6,815 bases of DNA from JAQYVZ01 sp035269105 (lineage in GTDB: Bacteria > Desulfobacterota > Desulfuromonadia > Desulfuromonadales > BM103): NCBI GenBank assembly GCA_035269105.1, contig DATFJP010000044.1, positions 1-6,815 of the forward strand. Direction: 5' to 3'. How positions within the stretch are numbered: position 1 is the stretch's first letter; the number at the start of each line of letters is the position of its first letter. The notes beneath the pieces were generated by a model. That model was not told the DNA's origin. It did no database searches and saw only the letters and a program-made list of their open reading frames with translations. Below, piece after piece: positions 1-6,343 of this stretch. A program made the translations under genes and the position numbers.

Positions 1-317
1 ATCTGGCCAACTGGATGATCCCCGGCGCCATGGTCAAAGGTCCGGGAGGCGCCATGGACCTGGTCTCCGGCGTCAAGAAGATCGTTATCATGATGGACCA
101 CTGCGCCAAGGACGGCAGCTCCAAGCTGATGGAGGAATGCACTCTGCCGCTCACCGGCAAGCACGTGGTCGACATGGTGGTCACCGACCTGGGGGTGTTC
201 GAGGTGGATGCCGAAACGGGCCTCACCCTGATCGAACTGGCGCCGGAGTCGAACATCGAGTTGATCCGGGAAAAGACTGCCTGCCCGTTCCGCATTGCCG
301 ACAACCTGCAGACCTGA
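1..317 (+). CDS. scoB: 3-oxoacid CoA-transferase subunit B, 3' end (5' truncated)
   Basis: This is the C-terminal 104 residues of the B subunit of a class I (family I) CoA-transferase, read from base 3 to the TGA at 315-317. These enzymes move CoA from succinyl-CoA or acetyl-CoA to acetoacetate in the cytoplasm as an A/B heteromer. The visible part carries typical subunit B blocks: GAMVKGPGGAMDLV, then KKIVIMMDHCAKDGSSK, then CTLPLTGKHVVDMVVTDLGVF. The full subunit is normally about 210-220 residues, so roughly half lies upstream, including the region with the catalytic glutamate, which cannot be checked here. The next gene, 3-hydroxybutyrate dehydrogenase, starts 16 nt downstream, which fits acetoacetate as the substrate. 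A butyrate/acetoacetate (AtoA-like) donor preference is equally possible, because the CoA donor cannot be read from this fragment. Confidence 0.93.
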   Translation, partial: LANWMIPGAMVKGPGGAMDLVSGVKKIVIMMDHCAKDGSSKLMEECTLPLTGKHVVDMVVTDLGVFEVDAETGLTLIELAPESNIELIREKTACPFRIADNLQT

Positions 318-333
318 GGCAAGGAGAGAATTC

Positions 334-1092
334 ATGAAAGAACGTACCGCCGTTGTTACCGGCGCCGCCAGCGGCATCGGCCTGGCCGTGGCCGAAACCC
401 TCGTCGGCGCGAATTACCGGGTGGTAATGGCCGACATCAACCAGGAAGCCGGCCGGCGGGAAGCCGATCGCCTTGGAGCCCTGTTTGTGCACGCCGACCT
501 GACGGACCGGGCCGCCTGCAAGGCGCTGATCGAGACCGCAGCTTCCTGGTCCGGCTCGGTGGATGTGCTGGTCAACAATGCCGGCATCCAGCATGTCAGC
601 CCTGTGGAAGACTTCCCCGAGGACAAATGGGACTTCATGATCCGCCTGATGCTGACCGCGCCCTTCCTGCTCACCAGATACGCCTGGCCGCACATGAAGG
701 CCGCCGGCTGGGGGCGGGTCATCAACATCAGTTCGGTGCACGGCCTGCGCGCCAGCGAATTCAAATCGGCATACATCAGTGCCAAACATGGCCTGATGGG
801 GCTGACCAAGACCACGGCGCGGGAAGGCGGCCCGCACGGCATCACGGTCAATGCGATCTGCCCGGCCTATGTGCGAACTCCACTGGTCGACAACCAGATC
901 GACGCCCAGGCCGAAACCCACGGCATTCCCAGGGAGGACGTCATCAACACCATTATGCTCAAGAAAGCTGCCGTCAAACGGATGATCGAGCCGGAGGAAA
1001 TCGGAGCGGCCGTCCTCTACCTCTGTTCCGATGCCGCCGGCTGCATGACCGGCGTCGACTTCACCATCGACTGCGGCTGGACCGCCAGCTGA
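334..1092 (+). CDS. bdhA: D-3-hydroxybutyrate dehydrogenase (SDR family)
   Basis: A 252-residue cytoplasmic NAD-dependent short-chain dehydrogenase that interconverts D-3-hydroxybutyrate and acetoacetate. The ATG at 334 is preferred because AAGGAGAG (321-328) sits just before it and the protein then opens directly into the first Rossmann strand. Seen motifs are TGAASGIG (9-16, dinucleotide binding), D34 after the second strand (favours NAD), NNAG (81-84) and the catalytic set S134, Y147, K151. Relative to the Pseudomonas fragi enzyme, as I recall its numbering, a constant shift of 8 places all the substrate-pocket residues: Q86, H136, K144, Q188 and W249 are conserved, while the pocket tryptophan of the CPGW motif is tyrosine here (Y179). 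This makes the specific assignment much stronger than a generic SDR call. It lies between an acetoacetate-type CoA-transferase and a sigma-54 activator, forming a 3-hydroxybutyrate utilisation operon. Confidence 0.93.
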   Translation: MKERTAVVTGAASGIGLAVAETLVGANYRVVMADINQEAGRREADRLGALFVHADLTDRAACKALIETAASWSGSVDVLVNNAGIQHVSPVEDFPEDKWDFMIRLMLTAPFLLTRYAWPHMKAAGWGRVINISSVHGLRASEFKSAYISAKHGLMGLTKTTAREGGPHGITVNAICPAYVRTPLVDNQIDAQAETHGIPREDVINTIMLKKAAVKRMIEPEEIGAAVLYLCSDAAGCMTGVDFTIDCGWTAS

Positions 1093-1093
1093 G

Positions 1094-1108
1094 AAAGAGG
1101 TTTTTGTG
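1094..1108 (+). promoter_or_regulatory. Ribosome binding site and GTG start of the regulator gene
   Basis: AAAGAGG at 1094-1100 is followed by five T residues and GTG at 1106-1108. No in-frame ATG occurs before codon 42, which would remove part of the PAS domain, so GTG is the supported start. The rather weak Shine-Dalgarno sequence plus GTG fits low translation of a regulator from the same transcript as bdhA. Confidence 0.7.
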
Positions 1109-2449
1109 TCCGACCTGCCGCCGCTGGACAGAGAGCTGCTGGAGCTGGTCTTCGATCATGTCGAAAACGGCATTTATCTGGTCGACGGGCAAGGCACAAC
1201 GATCCGCGTCAACCGCTCTTTCGAGGAGATGTCCGGCATCACCAACGAGGAACTGGTCGGCAAAAACCTCAAGGACCTGGTCGGTCCCGACAACTACTTT
1301 TCGGGTTCGGCAAGCCTGCTGGTGCTGGAACGCCGGGTTCCGGTGACGGTCACCTACTCCACCAGGACCGGCCGCAAACTGCTGGTCAGAGGCAAACCGC
1401 TGTTCGACGCGCAGGGCAACATCAGCTACATCATCAACACCGTCTGGGATCTGACGGTGGTCCAGTACAGCAAAACCATCGATGCCGATACCGCCCGCAG
1501 CCAGATCCTGGTCGAAGAAGACATCATCACGGCTTCGGAGCGGATGACAGCCATTATCGACCTCGCCTTAAGGGTCGCCAAAACCGACTCGACGATTCTG
1601 ATTTCGGGCGAATCCGGGGTCGGCAAGGGTCTGCTGGCCCGCCTGGTGCATCGGGCCAGCGACCGCAAGAAACAGCCGCTGCTGCAGATCAACTGCGCGG
1701 CCATCCCGGAGAACCTTCTGGAATCGGAACTTTTCGGCTACGAACCCGGCGCCTTCACCGGCGCTGACCGCAAGGGCAAGGAAGGGCTGCTGGACCACGC
1801 CGATCAAGGCACCCTGTTTCTCGATGAAATAGGCGATTTGCCGCTCCATCTTCAGGCCAAGCTGCTCGGTGTGTTGCAGGACCGGACCTTCTTCCGGATC
1901 GGCGGCCGGGAACCGCACAGCGTGGATGTCCGCCTGATAGCCGCCTCAAATCGCGATCTGGCCGCCCTGGTCGCCACCCGCCGCTTTCGCGAAGACCTTT
2001 ATTACCGGCTGAATGTAGTCCCCATTCATCTGCCCCCTCTGCGTGAGCGGCGCGAAGACATTCCCATTCTGATTGATTATTTTGCCGACCACTTCAACCG
2101 CAAGTATCAAAGCTATAAGCGGATCAGTCCAAAAGTCGTCCAGCAGCTGAGCATGCTGCCCTGGAAGGGCAATATCCGCGAACTGGAAAATGCCGTTGAA
2201 CGACTGATCGTCACCTCCCGCCAGGATCTGATCGACAGTCTCGAGCAGTTGCGAATCCCGGACCTCAATGCCGAAGGCAAGGATCGCGGCCTGCAGGATC
2301 TGCTGCAAACCTACGAGGACGAGATCCTGCTCGACGCCATGCAACGTCTGGGCACAACCCGCAAGGTCGCCGGCGCGCTCGGCATCAGTCAGGCGACCGC
2401 CGCCCGCAAACTCAAGGATCTGCGGCAACGGACCGGCCGCGGGCTCTGA
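1106..2449 (+). CDS. PAS-domain sigma-54-dependent transcriptional activator
   Basis: A 447-residue enhancer-binding protein that uses ATP hydrolysis to open sigma-54 RNA polymerase promoters. Domain order: PAS sensor (about 12-115), short linker, AAA+ domain (about 138-375), C-terminal helix-turn-helix (about 417-441). The AAA+ core looks functional: Walker A GESGVGKG (168-175), GAFTGA sigma-54 contact loop (215-220), Walker B GTLFLDEI (235-242), sensor I N282, arginine-finger region FREDLYYRLN (294-303), and sensor II in WKGNIRELEN (353-362). There is no receiver domain, so the input is probably a small ligand or redox cue sensed by PAS, not phosphorylation. The HTH (TRKVAGALGISQATAARKLK) resembles the TyrR-like class. 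It begins 13 nt after bdhA, so it likely activates 3-hydroxybutyrate/acetoacetate catabolism, as HbcR does in Pseudomonas aeruginosa; the target is inferred. Control of the TRAP operon downstream is an alternative. Confidence 0.93.
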   Translation: MSDLPPLDRELLELVFDHVENGIYLVDGQGTTIRVNRSFEEMSGITNEELVGKNLKDLVGPDNYFSGSASLLVLERRVPVTVTYSTRTGRKLLVRGKPLFDAQGNISYIINTVWDLTVVQYSKTIDADTARSQILVEEDIITASERMTAIIDLALRVAKTDSTILISGESGVGKGLLARLVHRASDRKKQPLLQINCAAIPENLLESELFGYEPGAFTGADRKGKEGLLDHADQGTLFLDEIGDLPLHLQAKLLGVLQDRTFFRIGGREPHSVDVRLIAASNRDLAALVATRRFREDLYYRLNVVPIHLPPLRERREDIPILIDYFADHFNRKYQSYKRISPKVVQQLSMLPWKGNIRELENAVERLIVTSRQDLIDSLEQLRIPDLNAEGKDRGLQDLLQTYEDEILLDAMQRLGTTRKVAGALGISQATAARKLKDLRQRTGRGL

Positions 2450-2539
2450 GAACCTTTTAAAAAGGGCAAAAACTTGCGATACCCAAGAGCAATGGTAGGG
2501 TTTAAATTCGGCCCCACAGAACGGTGTTTTGATTTTTTC

Positions 2540-2568
2540 TTGACCTCTTTCCAAGCCCGGCGTATGGT
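2540..2568 (+). promoter_or_regulatory. Candidate sigma-70 promoter for the TRAP operon
   Basis: TTGACC (2540-2545, five of six to the -35 consensus) and TATGGT (2563-2568, four of six to the -10 consensus) are separated by exactly 17 nt. The predicted transcription start is near 2575, giving a leader of about 85 nt before dctP. It is the best-spaced pair I found in the 212-nt gap, and the sequence around it is more AT-rich than the flanking genes. It is not experimentally supported, and the -10 element is only fair. Confidence 0.55.
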
Positions 2569-2576
2569 GACTATCT

Positions 2577-2593
2577 AATTGGTCTTACCATTT
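2577..2593 (+). promoter_or_regulatory. Candidate GntR-family (PdhR/LldR/FadR-type) operator
   Basis: AATTGGTCTTACCATTT is a near-perfect inverted repeat with a TGGT-CTT-ACCA core. The FadR subfamily of GntR regulators recognises TNGTNNNACNA, and PdhR/LldR-type sites extend it to AATTGGTNNNACCAATT; this site matches the left arm fully and most of the right arm. It sits just downstream of the -10 element, over the predicted start of transcription, the usual place for a repressor. No GntR gene is visible in the window, so the cognate protein would be encoded elsewhere. The effector would be predicted to be a carboxylate such as lactate, pyruvate or glycolate, which is inference from the family. 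Confidence 0.5.
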
Positions 2594-2604
2594 GCTGGTC
2601 AAGT

Positions 2605-2631
2605 CTTCCTTGAAGAGGAAGAGTTCCAAGG
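2605..2631 (+). other. Small stem-loop in the dctP leader
   Basis: CTTCCT (2605-2610) pairs with AGGAAG (2616-2621) around a five-base loop. An alternative fold pairs CCTTGAA (2608-2614) with TTCCAAGG (2624-2631) with one bulged base. The two are mutually exclusive. Both end about 20 nt or more before the ribosome binding site (GAGGAGG, 2651-2657), which they do not occlude. The stems are short, and a role in RNA stability or none at all is possible. Confidence 0.25.
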
Positions 2632-2661
2632 CTTCATTAACCCAAGCAACGAGGAGGCAAC

Positions 2662-3840
2662 ATGTTCAGACGAATCAAAATTTTGGTTGGCCTGCTGATT
2701 ATGGCAAGCCTGGTTGCGGCGCCGGCCACATTCGCCGCCAAACGCGAAAAATTCGGAACCGACAAGCGTCACGAGGAAGTCAAGCGAGAGTTGCGTCAAA
2801 TCAAGCCTTCCGAAGAAACCTTCCGCTGGAAGATGGTCATGCCCTGGTCCAAAGGTCTGCTGTTTTTCGACATGGCGCAGCACTTCGCCGACTCTGTCGC
2901 CCTGGCCTCGGGTGGCCGCCTGGAAATCAAGCTGTTCTCGGCCGGGGAACTGGTCGGCGCCATGGAAAGCTTCGATGCCGTCAGTAAAGGTTCGGCGGAA
3001 ATCGGCCATGACTGGCCGGGCTACTGGAAAGGCAAGAACGAGAACTTCGTTTCCTTCGCTTCGGTTCCCTTCGGTCTTGATGCAGAAGGCTACAACATCT
3101 GGCTTTACGAGCGCGGCGGCCTCGAGCAGATGCAGGAATTGTACGGCGAGTACAACCTGATGGCCTTCCCCTGCGGCAACGGCGGCCAGGAAATGGGCCT
3201 GTTCTCCAACAAGCGCGCCACTACGCTTGCCGACTTCAAGGGCATGCGCCTGCGTACCCCGGGCTGGTTCATGGACATCATGAACAGCCTCGGCGCCTCG
3301 GTCACCCCGTTGCCCGGCGGCGAGGTTTACCTGGCTCTGGAGCGCGGCGTGATCGATGCCGCCGAGTTTTCCACTCCGGCCATCAACTACCCCATGGGCT
3401 TCGACGAGATCACCAAGTACGTCATCGAACCGGGCGTACACCAGCCCTCGGTGCAGACCTCCTGCTTCATCAACAAGGACGCCTGGGACAAACTGCCGGC
3501 CGACCTGCAGTGGATCGTCAAGATTGCCGCCAAGGAAACCCAGCTCTGGGCCAATGCCTGGCAGGAGAACCTGAACATGGAGGCGATCAAGCTGTTCAAG
3601 GAAAAAGTCGAATTCGTGCGCATGGACGACGAAACCCTCAACAGCTTCGCCAAGCGGACGCATGAATACCTGGAAGAGCTCAAGGGCAAGTACCCCGACG
3701 TCAAGAAGACCCTCGACTCCCAGGAGCTGTTCAAGAAAGATTTCGCCGAATGGCGCGAAATTCGCGGTGGTGTGGCGCCCTGGCCCTATGATATGTACAT
3801 CAGCGGCGAGCAGAAATCCAAAGGCCACCACCTCCAGTAA
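2662..3840 (+). CDS. dctP: TRAP transporter periplasmic solute-binding protein (DctP family)
   Basis: A 392-residue periplasmic binding protein that captures an organic acid and hands it to the DctQ/DctM permease. It starts at an ATG preceded by GAGGAGG (2651-2657). A Sec signal peptide is clear: basic MFRRIK, hydrophobic core about 7-22, cleavage probably after TFA or FAA at 25-26. A charged stretch (about 27-53) then precedes the mature fold, which starts near TFRWKMVMPW (53-62). DctP family blocks seen are the FKGMRLRTPG motif (192-201, with R196/R198 for carboxylate binding) and LPGGEVYLALERGVIDAAEF (217-236). This resembles the mannitol/chloroaromatic, TakP (2-keto acid) and Thermus lactate-binding branch rather than the classic C4-dicarboxylate DctP. 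At 392 residues it is longer than the usual 330-360. The substrate is inferred as a 2-hydroxy or 2-keto monocarboxylate from this resemblance and the GlcD-like gene downstream. Confidence 0.93.
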   Translation: MFRRIKILVGLLIMASLVAAPATFAAKREKFGTDKRHEEVKRELRQIKPSEETFRWKMVMPWSKGLLFFDMAQHFADSVALASGGRLEIKLFSAGELVGAMESFDAVSKGSAEIGHDWPGYWKGKNENFVSFASVPFGLDAEGYNIWLYERGGLEQMQELYGEYNLMAFPCGNGGQEMGLFSNKRATTLADFKGMRLRTPGWFMDIMNSLGASVTPLPGGEVYLALERGVIDAAEFSTPAINYPMGFDEITKYVIEPGVHQPSVQTSCFINKDAWDKLPADLQWIVKIAAKETQLWANAWQENLNMEAIKLFKEKVEFVRMDDETLNSFAKRTHEYLEELKGKYPDVKKTLDSQELFKKDFAEWREIRGGVAPWPYDMYISGEQKSKGHHLQ

Positions 3841-3864
3841 ATATCTGATTTTCTAATCAAACTG

Positions 3865-3890
3865 CGCCCCCGGCATTGTAGCCGGGGGCG
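3865..3890 (+). terminator. Strong GC hairpin between dctP and dctQ (attenuator or mRNA 3' stabiliser)
   Basis: CGCCCCCGGC (3865-3874) and GCCGGGGGCG (3881-3890) form a perfect 10-bp stem with a six-base loop ATTGTA. It lies 24 nt after the dctP stop and 26 nt before dctQ. The following bases (TCTCCTGCTTC) are pyrimidine-rich but not a continuous T run, so as an intrinsic terminator it is probably partial. Such a structure would protect the 3' end of a dctP-only transcript and reduce expression of the permease genes, matching the need for more binding protein than permease. Confidence 0.7.
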
Positions 3891-3916
3891 TCTCCTGCTT
3901 CTGATGGAGATGACCT

Positions 3917-4414
3917 ATGCTCGTAATAGAGCGATCGATCAACACGCTCAACAAGAAGATCGGCGTCATGACCTCCTACCTCGCCCTGCCCCTGATCGTG
4001 GTCGTGGTTTGGGAGGTTGTCATGCGCTACGTGTTCAACGCACCGACCAGTTGGGGGTTCGAAACCACCACGTTTATCTACGGCGTGCACTTCGTTCTCG
4101 GCTTCAGCTATACCCACCTGCACGACGGTCACGTCTCCATCGACGTGTTCGAAGCGAAACTGCCGCACAAGCCCCGCACCATCCTGCGCCTGCTGACCAA
4201 CCTGATCATTTTCATTCCTTCGGTCGGCCTGCTGACCATCTGGTCGGTGAGTTATGCCGCGGATTCCTGGCAGAACTGGGAGCTGGCCTCGACGTCCTGG
4301 GCACCGCCGCTCTACCCGTTCAAAACGCTGATGGCTGTTGGCTTCGTCCTGCTTTTCCTGCAGGGGGTCTCCAGGCTGATCCATGATTTCCGGGTTTTGC
4401 GCAACCCTGAATAA
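3917..4414 (+). CDS. dctQ: TRAP transporter small permease subunit (DctQ family)
   Basis: A 165-residue inner-membrane protein, the four-helix partner of the TRAP large permease. It starts at the ATG at 3917, with GGAG at 3906-3909. Predicted membrane segments lie at about 16-38, 50-67, 90-112 and 132-153. Family marks are EVVMRYVFNAPTSWGFE (33-49), with the conserved RYVFN, W46 and E49, and GHVSIDVF (71-78). The length is normal for the family. In the TRAP complexes of known structure this subunit scaffolds the transport domain of DctM and helps dock the binding protein. It follows the dctP hairpin and precedes dctM by 38 nt, so it is co-transcribed with dctM. Sequence in this subunit says little about substrate. 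Confidence 0.93.
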   Translation: MLVIERSINTLNKKIGVMTSYLALPLIVVVVWEVVMRYVFNAPTSWGFETTTFIYGVHFVLGFSYTHLHDGHVSIDVFEAKLPHKPRTILRLLTNLIIFIPSVGLLTIWSVSYAADSWQNWELASTSWAPPLYPFKTLMAVGFVLLFLQGVSRLIHDFRVLRNPE

Positions 4415-4452
4415 CAGATTAACGATTCTCAACGCGGAGAAGAGAGAGTCCC

Positions 4453-5793
4453 ATGAGTCCTGAAGTTCTGACAATTTTGATGTTCGGCACCTTGATGGTG
4501 TCTATCGCGCTGGGACACCCCCTGGCAATCACCCTGGCCGGAGTTGCAACCTTCTACGGCCTGATCGAATACAACGGGGATGTTGCCTCCCTGCTCGATC
4601 TGTTCGTCAACAACGTCTGGGGCTTGCAGCAGAATTATGTTCTGGTGGCCATCCCCCTGTTCATTTTCATGGCCCAGGTGCTCGACCGTTCCAAGGTTTC
4701 CGAAGGCCTGTTCGACGCCCTGTACATCGTGCTCGGCGGCCTGCGCGGCGGCCTGGGCATGGCGGTCATCGTGGTCAGCACCGTGTTCGCCGCCACCACC
4801 GGCATCATCGGCGCCTCCGTGGTCGCCATGGGCCTGATGGCCGGTCCCGCCCTGTTGCGGCGCGGCTACGCGCGCGGCCTGGGCGCCGGGATCATCTGCT
4901 CTTCGGGAACCCTGGGCATCCTGATCCCGCCGAGCATCATGCTGGTCGTTTACGGCGGTCTGACCGGGATGAAGGAGACGTCGGTCGGCAACCTGTTTGC
5001 CGCCGCGATCATTCCCGGCGTTATCCTGTCCTCCATCTACCTGGCCTATGTGGCGATCCGCTGCTACATCAATCCGAAACTCGGGCCGCCCATACCCGCC
5101 GAAGATCGGACGGCGACCGCTGGCCAGAAAATCGTCATGACGCTGAAAAGTTTCGTGCCGCCTTTCGGTTTGATCCTGGTCGTCATGGGCACGATTCTCG
5201 CCGGTGTTGCCACCCCGACCGAAGCTGCCGCGCTCGGCTGCGTCGGCGCCCTGATCCTGGCTTTGTTCAACCGCAAGCTGAACTGGCAAGTTTTCTCCCA
5301 GGCCTGCGATTCGACCCTCCGGACCACCTCCATGATCATGCTGCTGTTCGTCGGCGGCAAGCTGTTCAGCGTGGTTTTCCTGTCGATGGGCGGCGGCGAC
5401 GTGGTTGCCGACCTGCTGCTCGGCATGGATGTCAATGACTACGTGATCCTTTTCATCATGATGGGCGTGGTCTTCATGATGGGCATGTTCATCGACTGGG
5501 CCGCTATCCTGCTGGTGGTGGTGCCGATCTTCACCCCGATCGCCGCCGACCTCGGCTTTAATCCGCTGTGGTTCGCCATGCTGATCTGCGTCAACCTGCA
5601 GACCTCGTTCCTGACGCCGCCCTTCGGCTACGCCCTCTTCTACTTCAAGGGCGTGGCACCGCCCGAGTACACCATGGCGGACATCTACAAGGGCATTCTG
5701 CCGTTCGTGGTCATCCAGTTGGTCGGGCTCGGCCTGATGGTGGCTTTCCCCCAGATCATCACCTGGCTGCCCTCGGTCTTCTTCGGCGGTTAA
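4453..5793 (+). CDS. dctM: TRAP transporter large permease subunit (DctM family)
   Basis: A 446-residue inner-membrane protein with roughly a dozen hydrophobic segments that carries the ion-coupled (usually sodium) substrate through the membrane. The ATG at 4453 follows a purine-rich GGAGAAGAGAGAG stretch (4436-4448). Conserved elements of the family are seen: GHPLAITLAG (21-30), SSGTLGILIPPS (150-161), GVATPTEAAA (251-260) and QTSFLTPPFGYALFYFKG (383-400). The second and fourth of these contain the helix-hairpin loops that build the sodium and substrate sites in TRAP permeases of known structure. The length is within the usual 425-450 range and there is no sign of fusion to DctQ, so this is a three-component system with separate subunits. 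The TSFLTPPFGYALFYFKG form is typical of the mannitol/chloroaromatic/2-keto acid branch, in agreement with dctP. Confidence 0.95.
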   Translation: MSPEVLTILMFGTLMVSIALGHPLAITLAGVATFYGLIEYNGDVASLLDLFVNNVWGLQQNYVLVAIPLFIFMAQVLDRSKVSEGLFDALYIVLGGLRGGLGMAVIVVSTVFAATTGIIGASVVAMGLMAGPALLRRGYARGLGAGIICSSGTLGILIPPSIMLVVYGGLTGMKETSVGNLFAAAIIPGVILSSIYLAYVAIRCYINPKLGPPIPAEDRTATAGQKIVMTLKSFVPPFGLILVVMGTILAGVATPTEAAALGCVGALILALFNRKLNWQVFSQACDSTLRTTSMIMLLFVGGKLFSVVFLSMGGGDVVADLLLGMDVNDYVILFIMMGVVFMMGMFIDWAAILLVVVPIFTPIAADLGFNPLWFAMLICVNLQTSFLTPPFGYALFYFKGVAPPEYTMADIYKGILPFVVIQLVGLGLMVAFPQIITWLPSVFFGG

Positions 5794-5810
5794 ATTAGGG
5801 AGGTATTCGC

Positions 5811-6320
5811 ATGCTACCAGACGTCAAGACCATTCTTTATGCCACGGCCCTCGGCCCCGGCGCCCCCTATGTGTTCCGCTACGCGCTGAAAGAAGCGGAA
5901 AAGCATCAGGCCAAAATTGTCATCCTGCACGTCATGGAACCGCTCAATCCGTTCGGTCAGCACCTGGTCGAACTGCACATTTCCCCTGAACAATCCGAGC
6001 AGATCCACGAAAACGCCCGCCAGTACGCCAGGCAGAAGATCAAGGAGCGGGTCCAGAAATTGTGTGACAAAGAAGGCTGCGAGGCCTCGGACGGTGGAAA
6101 TCTCGTCAGCGAAATCCGCGTCGTGGAGGGCCAGCCCTACCTGGAAATCATCAAACAGGCCAAGGACGTGGAGGCCGGCCTGATCATCATCGGCTCGCAC
6201 CGCCACAGCGCTCTGGGTGAAGCCATGCTCGGCCACACCGCCACCAAGGTCGTGCATCGTTCAGAAACGCCCGTCCTGCTGGTGCGCATCCCGGACGGCT
6301 ATCATGAAGAAGGCCTCTGA
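5811..6320 (+). CDS. Universal stress protein (UspA family) within the TRAP operon
   Basis: A 169-residue single-domain Usp, slightly longer than the usual 140-150. It starts at the ATG at 5811 behind a strong AGGGAGGT (5797-5804), 17 nt after dctM. The fold is recognisable from the first strand VKTILYATAL (5-14), then AKIVILHVMEP (34-44), and AGLIIIGSHRHSALGEAMLGHTATKVV (122-148), ending in ETPVLLV (152-158). The usual nucleotide motif is G-x2-G-x9-G-S/T. Here the first glycine is present (G128), the second is arginine (R131), and the last pair is G141-H142 followed by T143, so ATP binding is uncertain. A Usp encoded beside a TRAP system is known: TeaD beside the ectoine transporter TeaABC of Halomonas elongata lowers transport activity. 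A similar regulatory role here is inference. A general stress function is the alternative. Confidence 0.9.
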   Translation: MLPDVKTILYATALGPGAPYVFRYALKEAEKHQAKIVILHVMEPLNPFGQHLVELHISPEQSEQIHENARQYARQKIKERVQKLCDKEGCEASDGGNLVSEIRVVEGQPYLEIIKQAKDVEAGLIIIGSHRHSALGEAMLGHTATKVVHRSETPVLLVRIPDGYHEEGL

Positions 6321-6343
6321 CTCTACCCCGGAACGAGGGAAAT

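Noticed and set aside
295..333. Longer upstream start for bdhA (ATG at 295)
   Set aside because: It would overlap the CoA-transferase reading frame and add 13 residues before the Rossmann fold. The ATG at 334 has its own good ribosome binding site and gives the normal family length.
2454..2466. CCTTTTAAAAAGG after the regulator gene as a terminator
   Set aside because: The palindrome leaves a single-base loop, so it cannot fold into a normal hairpin, is AT-rich and has no following T run. No other convincing terminator was found before 2540, although there is a T-rich stretch at 2531-2538 without a stem.
2579..2596. Possible sigma-54 -24/-12 promoter (TGGTCTTACCATTTGCT) before dctP
   Set aside because: The GG and GC doublets are 11 nt apart instead of the required 10, and sigma-54 promoters tolerate spacing changes poorly. 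The GntR-type palindrome explains the same bases better.
2599..3831. 410-codon open frame on the - strand covering all of dctP
   Set aside because: It mirrors the strongly supported DctP gene in GC-rich, codon-biased DNA, shows no recognisable domain, and has no separate start context. It is an antisense shadow.
3904..4386. 160-codon + strand open frame overlapping dctQ in another frame
   Set aside because: DctQ in the frame starting at 3917 has clear membrane helices and family motifs. The alternative frame gives arginine- and proline-rich sequence typical of an out-of-frame reading.
4429..5289. 286-codon open frame on the - strand opposite dctM
   Set aside because: The protein is low-complexity and rich in Q, D, G, H and A, as expected from the antisense of membrane-helix codons. 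DctM on the + strand is unambiguous.
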